From contig WLNI01000003.1 of the NCBI GenBank assembly GCA_009699875.1, positions 72,814 through 136,813 of the forward strand: 64,000 bases of DNA. Reading direction: 5' to 3'. This stretch comes from Actinomycetota bacterium (lineage in GTDB: Bacteria; Actinomycetota; Acidimicrobiia; Acidimicrobiales; RAAP-2). The position numbers and the translations under genes are program-made. Positions 34,510 to 43,249 of the stretch are shown in pieces (the stretch's first letter is position 1; each line of letters starts with the position of its first letter). The notes below the pieces were generated by a model. That model worked only from the letters and a program-made list of their open reading frames with translations. It was not told where the DNA came from and did no database searches.

Positions 34510-34588
34510 CAGAAGCTGAAGCCCTGAGATGGGCCACGGACTCCAACCACGGCTGAATTGTGTTCCAACTAATTCGCGTTAGGGGTAC
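34510..34588 (+). repeat. Flanking repeat B, copy 1
   Basis: About 79 bp after the first propeller gene, including ACTCCAACCACGGCT and GTGTTCCAACT, recur at 36231-36309 after the second gene. The end of this copy merges with flanking repeat A copy 2. Confidence 0.85.
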
Positions 34589-34634
34589 GCATCAAGCAAG
34601 AAGTTCGCTCAAAGAACCAGAACGCATCAATTCG
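34577..34634 (+). repeat. Flanking repeat A, copy 2
   Basis: This copy of CGTTAGGGGTACGCATCAA plus following bases matches 32868-32925 at about four bases in five. It lies between the two propeller genes and marks the start of the second duplication unit. Confidence 0.85.
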
Positions 34635-34729
34635 TGCCTAACTGTTCTTGCTCGGTCCGAATCCATTTGAATTGGTAGGGTTGGTGTATACGAGTTTATT
34701 GATCTCGGACTTTGAAAGGCACTGGGGTT

Positions 34730-36226
34730 ATGAACAATAGTTACTCACCAAGTATTCGCTTCCTTCGCAACACTCTTGTCCTCGCAACAGCATTTGCCAC
34801 TCTTGGTGTGATGACGTTGCCTGGACTTGCCAGTGCAAGCACGCCTTCGACAACCGCCGTGACCTCAATCACTGTTGGAGCGAACCCCTTCTTCGTCGCC
34901 GTGAGCCCTGACGGATCGAGTGTGTGGGTGACCAACTTGAACAGCGGCACCGTTTCGCGCATCGCAACCTCCAACAACACCGTGACCCCAATCACTGTTG
35001 GAGCGGTCCCTCAGTTCGTCGCCGTGAGCCCTGACGGTTTGAGTGTGTGGGTGACCAATAATGGCGCCGGCACCGTTTCGCGCATCGCTACCTCTGACAA
35101 CACCGTGACCTCAATCACTGTTGGATCGGGCCCCGCTGGCGTCGCCGTGAGCCCTGACGGATCGAGTGTGTGGGTGACCAACTATGGCGCCGGCACCGTT
35201 TCGCGCATCGCAACCTCCAACAACACCGTGACCCCAATCACTGTTGGATCGGGCCCCTTAGGCGTCGCCATGAGTCCCGACGGATCGAGTGTGTGGGTGA
35301 CCAACGGTGGCGATGGCACCGTCTCGCGCATCGCTACTTCTGACAACACCGTGACCTCAATCACTGTTGGATCGGTCCCCGCTGGCGTCGCCGTGAGCCC
35401 TGACGGATCGAGTGTGTGGGTGACCAATAATGGCGCCGGCACCGTTTCGCGCATCGCAACCTCCAACAACACCGTGACCCCAATCACTGTTGGATCGGGC
35501 CCTCAGTTCGTCGCCGTGAGCCCTGACGGTTTGAGTGTGTGGGTGACCAACCAAGGCGACGGTACCGTTTCGCGCATCGCTACCTCTGACAACACCGTGA
35601 CCTCAATCACTGTTGGATCGGGCCCCTTAGGCGTCGCCGTGAGCCCTGACGGATCGAGTGTGTGGGTGACCAATAATGGCGCCGGCACCGTTTCGCGCAT
35701 CGCTACCTCTGATAACACCGTGACCCCAATCACTGTTGGATCGGGCCCCTTAGGCGTCGCCATGAGTCCCGACGGATCGAGTGTGTGGGTGACCAATAAT
35801 AACGACGGCACCGTCTCGCGGATTATTTTCCCTCCACAGCCTCCCTCTAACGTCACGGCCACGCCAGGTGACGCCAATGCCACTATCTCTTGGAGCGCAC
35901 CAACCAACACTGGGGGCAGTCCAATAACTGGCTATAGCGCCACAGCGTCTCCAGGCGGCAAGAGCTGTACGACAACGACGGCCACCTCGTGCACGATCGT
36001 GGGTCTCACCAACGGAACTACTTATTCAGTTTCGGTGACAGCAACCAATGCTGTTGGCACCTCTGACCCTTCGGCTCCCGTCTCGGTCACTTTGCCGATT
36101 CCAGCCACATTGGCCGCGACTGGTTCTGATCTCATGAACCCACCCTGGCTCGCCATTGCACTCTTTGGCTTTGGTGGAGGAGCACTGTTGGTGAGTCGTC
36201 GAAGGAAAACTCAGCCTCACTCATAA
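34730..36226 (+). CDS. Secreted eight-repeat beta-propeller protein with FN3 domain and LAATG anchor
   Basis: A paralogue of the preceding gene, 498 residues from ATG 34730 (an in-frame TTG at 34712 is the alternative). The signal peptide ends LASAS. Eight repeats of 41 residues follow (VSRIATSxNTVTxITVGSGPxxVAVSPDGSSVWVTN), one more blade than gene 1. The FN3 domain (about 365-455) and the sorting signal LAATGSDLMNP, hydrophobic helix, SRRRK are nearly identical to gene 1. Repeats in this gene are almost identical at DNA level, showing recent expansion by a four-blade duplication. Function is probably adhesion or surface binding, but there is no direct evidence. Confidence 0.88.
   Translation: MNNSYSPSIRFLRNTLVLATAFATLGVMTLPGLASASTPSTTAVTSITVGANPFFVAVSPDGSSVWVTNLNSGTVSRIATSNNTVTPITVGAVPQFVAVSPDGLSVWVTNNGAGTVSRIATSDNTVTSITVGSGPAGVAVSPDGSSVWVTNYGAGTVSRIATSNNTVTPITVGSGPLGVAMSPDGSSVWVTNGGDGTVSRIATSDNTVTSITVGSVPAGVAVSPDGSSVWVTNNGAGTVSRIATSNNTVTPITVGSGPQFVAVSPDGLSVWVTNQGDGTVSRIATSDNTVTSITVGSGPLGVAVSPDGSSVWVTNNGAGTVSRIATSDNTVTPITVGSGPLGVAMSPDGSSVWVTNNNDGTVSRIIFPPQPPSNVTATPGDANATISWSAPTNTGGSPITGYSATASPGGKSCTTTTATSCTIVGLTNGTTYSVSVTATNAVGTSDPSAPVSVTLPIPATLAATGSDLMNPPWLAIALFGFGGGALLVSRRRKTQPHS
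34867..35820 (+). repeat. Eight 123-bp propeller repeats with a 492-bp higher-order period
   Basis: Units are 123 bp and roughly 95% identical in the pair I compared. The variant TCAGTTCGTC occurs at 35011 and 35503, and the variant encoding VAMSPDG at 35270 and 35762; both pairs are exactly 492 bp apart, i.e. four units. This shows a block duplication rather than single-unit slippage. Confidence 0.92.
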
Positions 36227-36230
36227 CTCA

Positions 36231-36309
36231 CAGAAGCTGTACCCCTCAGTTGGGCCAGGTACTCCAACCACGGCTCAATCGTGTTCCAACTCATTCGCAT
36301 GAGGGGTAC
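36231..36309 (+). repeat. Flanking repeat B, copy 2
   Basis: This copy matches 34510-34588 and ends in GAGGGGTACTT, next to the menE stop codon. It marks the downstream edge of the duplicated block. Confidence 0.85.
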
Positions 36310-37446
36310 TTAACGTAACTCGCTGCGTCGAATTTTGCCCAATGTGGTGCGTGGCAATACGTCAACCAGGACGAGTTCTTTTGGGGTGGCGTAGGAAGCA
36401 ATCTGTTCACTGACCATCCGTTGAATCTCTTCTAACGACGGAGGAGTCCCCTCTGGAGCAATCCAAACGACCACTCGCTCGCCCCACTCGGGATCAGAAC
36501 GCTTCCACACAGCAAGTTCTTTGATTCCATTGAGATTGATGAGAGCTGCTTCAACGTCGGAGGGGTAGACCTTTTCGCCACCGGTGACGATCACTTCATC
36601 GAGGCGGCCTCGAACTTCCAAGAGACCTGCATCGTTGAGACGGCCAAGGTCGCCGGTGGGGAACCAGTTGCTTTGGCCGTCTGGGCCCTTCACGAAAGGA
36701 GCGGGACGATCTCGATAACCCCGCAACAAGGTCGGACTTGCCACATGAATTTCTCCGAAGCCGTCTTCATCAGAATCGACAATGTGGAGCGACACGCCGT
36801 CAAGGGCGGTGCCGTCATAGACAATTCCTGAGCCAGTTTCGGTCATGCCGTAGGTCGCCACAGCATTCGGTGGAAGGTGATCTGGGGGAGCAGCACCACC
36901 CAAGAGGATGCAAGAGAACATGGCGGGGTCGATACCGAGCATGGCTTTGGTCACCAGCGAAACATGACTGACACCCTCACGAGCGGCACGGCGCAAGGTT
37001 TCCGGGTGGGCATCTTTGGTAATGCTGAGCGACGTGCCGGTAAGGAGCGCTCTGGAGAGAACCGAGAATCCTCCAATGTGCACGATGGGGAGACAACAGA
37101 GCCAGTGGTCGAGAGTGGGATTCACTTCGAGTCGTCTCGAGGTGATCGTCGCTGAGGCTTGAAGTGCCGCATGATCGAGCTCGACGGCTTTGGGGTCGGA
37201 CATCGAGCCAGAGGTCATCATGACGAGGCCAATGCCGCTGTCTACCTGGCGTCCCTCAGAGAGATTGTGGCGGCCATCGCCGTCGAGAAGAACGGTCGGT
37301 GCCATCGTCGCGAGTGCTTGTGAACGCAAGCTGGGACTCCATCGAGAGTCGAGCGTGCAGAGGGCATCGCCGGCTGCCCAGATCTCTTCGATGATTGGAA
37401 CCAAGGAATCGTCTTGGTCGAGATCAAGAGCGATGAGGTCGGGCAC
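36310..37446 (-). CDS. menE: o-Succinylbenzoate-CoA ligase MenE (AMP-forming)
   Basis: The 378-residue member of the ANL (AMP-binding) superfamily is short for the class, like many MenE proteins. Core motifs are the Ser/Gly-rich loop [79 protein letters not shown] and the C-terminal [12 protein letters not shown] with the catalytic lysine. It activates o-succinylbenzoate for menaquinone ring closure. The assignment rests on the neighbouring menB and menA. The GTG start is probably leaderless. It is divergent from menB. Confidence 0.88.
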   Translation of the reverse strand: MPDLIALDLDQDDSLVPIIEEIWAAGDALCTLDSRWSPSLRSQALATMAPTVLLDGDGRHNLSEGRQVDSGIGLVMMTSGSMSDPKAVELDHAALQASATITSRRLEVNPTLDHWLCCLPIVHIGGFSVLSRALLTGTSLSITKDAHPETLRRAAREGVSHVSLVTKAMLGIDPAMFSCILLGGAAPPDHLPPNAVATYGMTETGSGIVYDGTALDGVSLHIVDSDEDGFGEIHVASPTLLRGYRDRPAPFVKGPDGQSNWFPTGDLGRLNDAGLLEVRGRLDEVIVTGGEKVYPSDVEAALINLNGIKELAVWKRSDPEWGERVVVWIAPEGTPPSLEEIQRMVSEQIASYATPKELVLVDVLPRTTLGKIRRSELR

Positions 37447-37452
37447 GGCTAA

Positions 37453-37458
37453 AGCCTA
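37453..37458 (-). promoter_or_regulatory. Candidate -10 box (TAGGCT) for menE
   Basis: On the minus strand TAGGCT ends 6 nt before GTG 37446. With the menB box at 37498 it makes the 65-bp menE/menB gap a compact divergent promoter. Confidence 0.55.
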
Positions 37459-37497
37459 GAAGCCGTGGGGAGCGTACAGGGAGCCGATTCTCCCCGG

Positions 37498-37503
37498 TAG
37501 CGT
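37498..37503 (+). promoter_or_regulatory. Candidate -10 box (TAGCGT) for menB
   Basis: TAGCGT ends 8 nt before ATG 37512. GGAAGG lies between them and could serve as a ribosome site if transcription started further upstream. Confidence 0.4.
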
Positions 37504-37511
37504 GGAAGGCA

Positions 37512-38414
37512 ATGGAAGAGAACCCGAAGACCGTCATTTCTGGCCCACCAATCGATCCCGTGGAGAAGTTTCGGGGCCAACGCGCACCTGACTGGCAGCG
37601 TGAGGGTTCCTATAAGGACATTACGTATGAGGTTGCAGAAGGGATCGCCAAGATCACGATCTGTCGACCCGAAAAAAGAAACGCCTTCCGGCCTCAAACG
37701 CTCTTCGAACTCATTGATGCCTTCTCGAGGGCGCGAGACGACATCTCGGTGGGCGTCATTCTCTTCACGGGTCAAGGACCCGATGCATTCTGTTCGGGCG
37801 GGGACCAGACAATTCGAGGCGATGACGGCTACATCGGCGATGACCAGGTCGCACAACAAGGGGTGGGAAGACTCAATGTCTTAGATCTCCAAATTTTAAT
37901 TCGCCGCATTCCAAAGCCCGTGATTGCCATGGTGGCGGGCTATGCCATCGGTGGCGGGCACATCTTGCACCTGGTGTGTGATCTTTCGATCGCCGCCGAC
38001 AATGCTCGATTTGGCCAGACCGGCCCCATGGTCGGGAGCTTCGATGGTGGGTACGGCTCAAGTCTGTTGGCCCGCACCATTGGCGTGAAGCGAGCCAAAG
38101 AAGTCTGGTTCTTGTGCCGTCAATACGACGCCGCGACGGCACTCGATTGGGGCCTCGTCAATACGGTTGTCCCATTGGCGTCGCTTGAGGAAGAGAGCGT
38201 TGCGTGGAGCCGCCAGATCATGACGCTTTCGCCGTTGGCGTTGCGAATGTTGAAGGCTGGCTTCAATGCCGCTGAAGATGGCTTGGCGGGAGTCCAACAA
38301 CTAGCGGGGGACGCGACGATGTTGTTCTACATGACTGAAGAGGGCCAAGAAGGACGTAATGCCTTTAACGAACACCGAGCACCCGACTTCACTCGGTTTC
38401 CTCGTCGTCCGTGA
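37512..38414 (+). CDS. menB: 1,4-Dihydroxy-2-naphthoyl-CoA synthase MenB
   Basis: A crotonase-family enzyme of 300 residues. It cyclises o-succinylbenzoyl-CoA. The N-terminal [26 protein letters not shown], the oxyanion-hole region [61 protein letters not shown] and the C-terminal [12 protein letters not shown] are specific to MenB rather than other enoyl-CoA hydratases. It is followed by menA with a GTGA overlap. Confidence 0.96.
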   Translation: MEENPKTVISGPPIDPVEKFRGQRAPDWQREGSYKDITYEVAEGIAKITICRPEKRNAFRPQTLFELIDAFSRARDDISVGVILFTGQGPDAFCSGGDQTIRGDDGYIGDDQVAQQGVGRLNVLDLQILIRRIPKPVIAMVAGYAIGGGHILHLVCDLSIAADNARFGQTGPMVGSFDGGYGSSLLARTIGVKRAKEVWFLCRQYDAATALDWGLVNTVVPLASLEEESVAWSRQIMTLSPLALRMLKAGFNAAEDGLAGVQQLAGDATMLFYMTEEGQEGRNAFNEHRAPDFTRFPRRP

Positions 38415-39307
38415 CCCAGCAGCCGGACGGTTCGGCGTCCATTGGAAGATTCGAAAAGTGGGTCAAAGGCGCCCGTCCTCGTACCTTGCCCGCAGCAGTG
38501 GTCCCCGTGTTGGTGGGAACACTGCTCGTTCGACCCCAAGAGATTCTCTTTTCTCGTATGGCCCTCGCCGGCGTGGTGGCGCTGAGCCTGCAGATCGGGA
38601 CGAACTATGCAAATGACTACTCCGACGGCATCAGGGGAAGCGATGAAGTCCGAGTAGGTCCCGTGCGTCTCGTTGGCCAGAAATTGGCATCACCACGAGC
38701 GGTAAAAACCGCTGCATTGTTGTCCTTTTCTCTAGCGGCCCTTGCTGGCCTCGTTCTCTGTGCGCTCTCGAGTTGGTGGCTGATTCTTCCGGGCGTGGCC
38801 GCCGTCGGAGCTGGATGGCTCTACACCGGGGGGCCAAAGCCTTATGGCTACCTCGGGCTCGGTGAGCTCTTTGTGTTTTTGTTTTTTGGAGTTGTCGCCA
38901 CCGTGGGCTCTACCTTTGTCCAGCACAGATCCATCCCCGCGGTGGCGTGGATTGCGGCCATACCAGTGGGGCTGTTGGCGACGGCGTTGCTTGAAGCCAA
39001 CAATCTCCGAGACATCGACGGTGACGTTGACTCAGCAAAGAGAACCTTGGCCGTCCGCCTTGGTCGAGCACGAGCCTCATGGCTCTTCATCGCGAGCTAC
39101 ATCGGCGTTGCCTTCGGCGTGATTGCCTGTGGCGTGGTGCGTCCCTGGTCGCTGCTTGCCTTGCTCGGATTAATTCTTGCTATTCCCTCGTGCCAACTCG
39201 CCCTGTCAGAGGCGAGAGGGAAGGCGTTACTTCCAATGCTCCAGGCGGCCGGTCGAACTCAATTAGTTGTTGGGGTCGTGTTGGCAGTGGGACTCGCACT
39301 TCCGTGA
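38411..39307 (+). CDS. menA: 1,4-Dihydroxy-2-naphthoate polyprenyltransferase MenA
   Basis: A UbiA-family membrane prenyltransferase of 298 residues with about eight helices. The first Asp-rich motif is [11 protein letters not shown] and the second is [22 protein letters not shown], both needed for Mg-prenyl diphosphate binding. It attaches the isoprenoid tail to dihydroxynaphthoate. The GTG start overlaps the menB stop. Its last 49 bases overlap the end of the convergent menH-like gene. Confidence 0.95.
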   Translation: MTQQPDGSASIGRFEKWVKGARPRTLPAAVVPVLVGTLLVRPQEILFSRMALAGVVALSLQIGTNYANDYSDGIRGSDEVRVGPVRLVGQKLASPRAVKTAALLSFSLAALAGLVLCALSSWWLILPGVAAVGAGWLYTGGPKPYGYLGLGELFVFLFFGVVATVGSTFVQHRSIPAVAWIAAIPVGLLATALLEANNLRDIDGDVDSAKRTLAVRLGRARASWLFIASYIGVAFGVIACGVVRPWSLLALLGLILAIPSCQLALSEARGKALLPMLQAAGRTQLVVGVVLAVGLALP

Positions 39308-40062
39308 AGAGCGTCGAGCCAGTGCTCGATCACACTGGCGCAGGGCTCAGGAGCTTCGAGATGACACGCGTGGCCGACCCCAGGGGCGATGGCCAGCGTC
39401 GAAATGGAAAGCTCATCGTGCATGCCGTGCGCAATGGAGACGAACTTCGGATCGAGTTCTCCAACCAGCAACAGGGTTGGCACGTCAATGAGATCGAGAA
39501 ACCCCCATGCACTTTGCTGAGTTCCGGTGCCCATCTTTCGCAGGCTCATCGCCAAACCGCGTGCGCTATTCTTCATCCGGCTCGCTCGATCCTGTGCGTC
39601 GTCGCTCAAGCCAGCGAAGAGGGGCTGGGCCAACCACCGATCAAGAAAGCCACCGACATCCTCGGTCTCTTCAAGCTCAGACGCGAGCGCTTCGTCGCCA
39701 ACGCGGCGCTGTTCGCGCGCTTCGTCATCGAGAATGCCTGGGGTTCCTCCGATGAGAATCAGTTCTCGCAGGCCTCGGGGCTGCATCATCGCCGCGGTCA
39801 TTGCCACTCTGGCTCCCATGGAGTAGCCCAAGAGAACAAAGGGTTCTTCGCCAACGGTATCCAAGAGATCATGGGCCGCTCCGACAACGTCAGCCTCGAT
39901 ATCGCTCGAGCCACCGTGGCCAGGCAGATCAACGGCCACAATGGTGTGATGCGAACCAAGGGCTCGACCAAACGCTCCCCAGGACGACGAGGTCTGGGTG
40001 AAGCCATGACAGATCACCAGACGAGGGCCCGAACCCCACGAAGTCGTCGCCAATTTGGTCAT
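39259..40062 (-). CDS. menH: Alpha/beta hydrolase, probable MenH (SHCHC synthase)
   Basis: The 267-residue hydrolase fold has the oxyanion HGFTQTSSSW, AVDLPGHGGSSD, the nucleophile elbow GYSMGARVAM, an acid in LVGELDPKF and the catalytic His in VGHACHLEAPE. These match MenH (2-succinyl-6-hydroxy-2,4-cyclohexadiene-1-carboxylate synthase), whose product follows MenD. Its start is 6 nt from the divergent menD start, which supports the role. Other hydrolases share this fold, so the specific activity is inferred from context. Confidence 0.75.
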   Translation of the reverse strand: MTKLATTSWGSGPRLVICHGFTQTSSSWGAFGRALGSHHTIVAVDLPGHGGSSDIEADVVGAAHDLLDTVGEEPFVLLGYSMGARVAMTAAMMQPRGLRELILIGGTPGILDDEAREQRRVGDEALASELEETEDVGGFLDRWLAQPLFAGLSDDAQDRASRMKNSARGLAMSLRKMGTGTQQSAWGFLDLIDVPTLLLVGELDPKFVSIAHGMHDELSISTLAIAPGVGHACHLEAPEPCASVIEHWLDALHGSASPTANTTPTTN

Positions 40063-40067
40063 TGCTC

Positions 40068-41807
40068 ATGAGCGTAGCGAGTTCTGAGATCCAGGCAACG
40101 TTTTGTGCGACCTTCGTTGATGAACTGCTCCTTGGAGGCGTCACCGACGTAGTTCTCTGTCCGGGGTCTCGCTCGACACCGCTTGCGCTTGCCTGCCTGA
40201 AAAGTTCTTTGACGACACACGTACGCCTTGATGAGCGGTCTGCGGCGTTCTTCGCCCTTGGTCTTTCTCGCTCGAGTGGGCGACCCACATTGGTGGTCGT
40301 AACGTCAGGGACCGCTGCGGCAGAACTCCATGCGGGAGTTCTTGAAGCGAGTCTCGATCGCGTCCCTTTAATTATTGCCACCGCGGATCGACCACCAGAG
40401 TTGCAGCAGATTGGCGCGCCACAGACCGTGAACCAAGCCCACCTCTATGGCGATGCCGTTCGCTTTACGAGTCTTCCTGGTCCCTGCCACGCATGGCCCA
40501 CCGAGCAATGGCGATCGTTCTCGAGTCGCTTAGTCCTCGAGGCGAACGGTGTTGCGGGGCTCCCTGGACCGGTACACGTCAATCTTCCCTTCATTGAACC
40601 GCTCGTCACCGCACCCGGCGAGTTGCCCCCTCGACGCAGCGGCACTCAGCCGTGGTCCAAGCTTGCAGTCTCGCCTTCTTCGTCGCTGGATCTGGGGAGA
40701 GAAGTTCTGGCGCTGTTCGAAGGACGTCGAGGAGTCTTTCTTGTCGGGGATGGTGGGGGATCGCTCGAACAGATTCGATCAACGGCGCAGCATCTCGCCT
40801 GGCCCGTCCTCGCCGATGCTCGATCACGATGTCGAAGCGAAGATCCGGTCATGGTGACAAGTGCCGACGGTATTCTTCGAAATAAGGCGGTCGCGCTCAC
40901 ACTGGCCCCAGAGGTGGTCGTGCTCCTTGGTGCCCCACCAGCATCCAAAGTCATCACCGAGTGGATCACTGCGCTCGCTGGCCAGGGAGTTGAGATCGTG
41001 GTGATTGGGAGAGATGGACCCTCTCGTCATCCAACATCGAGCCCTGCGACATTTCTGCTCTCTTCTCCTGATGAGGCGCTTGGCGTCATCGCCACAATTG
41101 GGACTCCCGCGCCTCAAGAGTGGCTGGATTCGTGGATCAACGCTGAGCACGCCGCCACGCAAGGGATCGAAACAGTTCTCTCGAGAGCTGAACTCAGCGA
41201 GCCCGGGGTCGCCAGAGTCCTGTGTCAAGAACTTCCCGACGACTCCACGCTCGTGGTCTCTTCTTCGATGCCAATTAGAGACGTTGAATGGTTTGGAGGA
41301 CGCCGCCCCAGAGCGCAGCGGCTCTTGGCCAATAGGGGAGCCAACGGAATTGACGGCGTGGTCTCGACAGCCATGGGCGTGGCGTCCTCTCGAAGTGGAC
41401 CAGTCGTGGCCTTGGTAGGAGACCTCGCCTTTCTCCACGACGTCTCGGCACTGGTCGACGGCGTAGGAGAGAACGCCTCGCTTGTTGTCGTCGTTCTCGA
41501 TAACGATGGGGGAGGGATCTTCTCGTTTTTGCCCCAACGCGGCACGCTGCATGAGCATGACTTCGAGACACTCTTTGGCACGCCTCGGCGCGTCTCGCCC
41601 GGCGAGGTGGCCCGAGGCTTTGGTATCGAGGTCGCCGTCCCGAGCTCGCTCGACGAGTTGCGCAGCGCGCTTGGCTCTCTGGTGGGTCGACAAGGACTCC
41701 ACGTGGTCCACTGTGTGGTGCCTTCTCGGGATGCAAACGTCGCCCTCCACGCTGAGATTCATGCAGCGATTGAGAAGAACGTGGCTGAGAGTCTGGGTCT
41801 CGGCTAA
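40068..41807 (+). CDS. menD: SEPHCHC synthase MenD (thiamine diphosphate enzyme)
   Basis: MenD joins isochorismate and 2-oxoglutarate in the first committed menaquinone step. The product of 579 residues has GVTDVVLCPGSRSTPLALA, LDERSAAFFALGLSRSSGRPTLVVVTSGTAAAELHAGVLEA, ATADRPPELQQIGAPQTVNQ, LANRGANGIDGVVSTAMGVA and the ThDP-binding LVVVVLDNDGGGIFSFLPQ. ATG 40068 is preferred; an in-frame TTG lies at 40062, the same base where menH starts on the other strand. No menF or menC is seen in the window. Confidence 0.95.
   Translation: MSVASSEIQATFCATFVDELLLGGVTDVVLCPGSRSTPLALACLKSSLTTHVRLDERSAAFFALGLSRSSGRPTLVVVTSGTAAAELHAGVLEASLDRVPLIIATADRPPELQQIGAPQTVNQAHLYGDAVRFTSLPGPCHAWPTEQWRSFSSRLVLEANGVAGLPGPVHVNLPFIEPLVTAPGELPPRRSGTQPWSKLAVSPSSSLDLGREVLALFEGRRGVFLVGDGGGSLEQIRSTAQHLAWPVLADARSRCRSEDPVMVTSADGILRNKAVALTLAPEVVVLLGAPPASKVITEWITALAGQGVEIVVIGRDGPSRHPTSSPATFLLSSPDEALGVIATIGTPAPQEWLDSWINAEHAATQGIETVLSRAELSEPGVARVLCQELPDDSTLVVSSSMPIRDVEWFGGRRPRAQRLLANRGANGIDGVVSTAMGVASSRSGPVVALVGDLAFLHDVSALVDGVGENASLVVVVLDNDGGGIFSFLPQRGTLHEHDFETLFGTPRRVSPGEVARGFGIEVAVPSSLDELRSALGSLVGRQGLHVVHCVVPSRDANVALHAEIHAAIEKNVAESLGLG
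40071..40076 (-). promoter_or_regulatory. Candidate -10 box (TACGCT) for menH inside menD
   Basis: On the minus strand TACGCT ends 8 nt before ATG 40062 and lies within the first codons of menD. Because the two genes start 6 nt apart, any menH promoter must lie inside menD coding sequence. Confidence 0.35.
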
Positions 41808-41959
41808 CGAGCGCCCTGCGTGTCGTGAGCCAGAAGGCGCCATGATCAAGAGTCATTTCGGCCCACATCACGGCTTTGTTGCGAGAGTGAGCGTGGACAA
41901 TTCGCTAGAGAGTTGCCCGTGTCCTGAGAGTGAGCATGATCTTTGGCAGACTCTTGGCT

Positions 41960-43249
41960 ATGCCATCTGTTTCTGAGGACTTAACAGCCCGAGGCCTGAT
42001 CAATCAGATCACCGACGACGCACTGCTTGAGCTCTTGGACGCCGGAGGGGTCACGCTCTATGCCGGGTTCGACCCGACCGCCGCGAGTCTCCACGTTGGG
42101 CACCTTTTACAGCTCTGTACCTTGCGGCGCCTGCAACTTGGAGGCAATCGACCGATTGCACTCGCCGGTGGCGGGACGGGAATGATTGGTGATCCCGGCG
42201 GGAAGTCCTCAGAGCGACCGCTGCTCAGCAAAGAAGAGATTGCCTCGAATGTGATGGCGATCGGAGAACAGATGAAGCGCTTCCTCGATTTTGATGCGCC
42301 AAGTGGGGCAAACCAGGCGCTGTTGTTAGACAACGCGGCATGGCTCTGCGACCTGACTCTTCTGGAGTTCTTGAGAGACATCGGGAAACACTTCACGGTG
42401 AATCAGATGGTGGCGAAAGAGTCCGTTCGCTCTCGTCTTGAGCGCCCCGACCAGGGAATCTCGTATACCGAGTTCTCCTACATGCTGCTCCAGGCCTATG
42501 ACTTTGCTCAACTCAATATCGATCACGGCTGTACGGTGCAGATCGGTGGATCTGATCAGTGGGGCAACATCACGATGGGAATCGATCTTGTCGCCAAACG
42601 CACGGGCGAGCAGGCCTACGGCTTGACCACGCCGCTGGCCACCAAGGCTGACGGCACCAAGTTCGGCAAATCTGAAGCTGGGAATGAGCGGGTCTGGCTG
42701 GATGCGAATCGAACGAGCCCCTACGCCCTCTACCAATTCTTCCTCGGCGTCGAAGACGCCATGGTCGACACGTATTTGCGATTCTTTACCTTTTTGTCGC
42801 TCGAAGAGATTGACGCGCTCAAGGTCTCGACGAATGATCAGCCAGAGAAGCGTGAGGCCCAGCGGGCATTAGCCGCAGCAATGATCGATCTGATTCACGG
42901 ACCAGGTGCTCGAGAGCGAGCCGAGGAAGCATCGAGTGCACTTTTTCGCGGCAGCGTCGCGTCGCTCGATGAAGCGACGCTACGAGACGTAGTCGCTGAC
43001 GTTCCGACGTCATCGCTGGAGCGATCGGATCTCGACGCATCGCCACTGCTCGTCGATGTGCTCAGTGAGATTGGGTTAGTGAAATCAAAATCAGAGGCTC
43101 GACGGGCCATCGAACAAGGTGGCGTCTTCGTCAACGACGTACTCAGCGAAGGTGTTGACGCCACAGTGAGTGGGAACGACCTCTTGTTTGGTGAGTTTGT
43201 TGTCGTGAGGCGGGGGAAGCGCTCGTATCACGTGATCTGTGTGTCGTGA
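41960..43249 (+). CDS. tyrS: Tyrosyl-tRNA synthetase TyrS
   Basis: A class I aminoacyl-tRNA synthetase of about 429 residues. The HIGH motif appears as HVGH in TAASLHVGHLLQLC. The tyrosine pocket includes YTEFSYMLLQAYDFAQL and QIGGSDQWGNI, and the KMSKS loop is the KFGKS form in GTKFGKSEAGNERVWLD. A C-terminal S4 domain (about 360-425) follows. ATG 41960 (MPSVSEDLTARGL) fits the family start; GTG 41930 and ATG 41936 are in-frame alternatives. Its end overlaps the lipoprotein gene by 4 nt. Confidence 0.96.
   Translation: MPSVSEDLTARGLINQITDDALLELLDAGGVTLYAGFDPTAASLHVGHLLQLCTLRRLQLGGNRPIALAGGGTGMIGDPGGKSSERPLLSKEEIASNVMAIGEQMKRFLDFDAPSGANQALLLDNAAWLCDLTLLEFLRDIGKHFTVNQMVAKESVRSRLERPDQGISYTEFSYMLLQAYDFAQLNIDHGCTVQIGGSDQWGNITMGIDLVAKRTGEQAYGLTTPLATKADGTKFGKSEAGNERVWLDANRTSPYALYQFFLGVEDAMVDTYLRFFTFLSLEEIDALKVSTNDQPEKREAQRALAAAMIDLIHGPGARERAEEASSALFRGSVASLDEATLRDVVADVPTSSLERSDLDASPLLVDVLSEIGLVKSKSEARRAIEQGGVFVNDVLSEGVDATVSGNDLLFGEFVVVRRGKRSYHVICVS

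Noticed and set aside
33016..36226. Propeller repeats considered as a CRISPR or intergenic satellite
   Set aside because: The 123-126 bp periodicity keeps frame, encodes a conserved blade and has no unique spacers.
39079..40071. Plus-strand open frame of 330 codons over menH
   Set aside because: It is antisense to the alpha/beta hydrolase, begins inside menA and has no protein-like composition.
40824..41849. Minus-strand open frame of 341 codons over menD
   Set aside because: Antisense to a fully conserved MenD sequence with no recognisable features.
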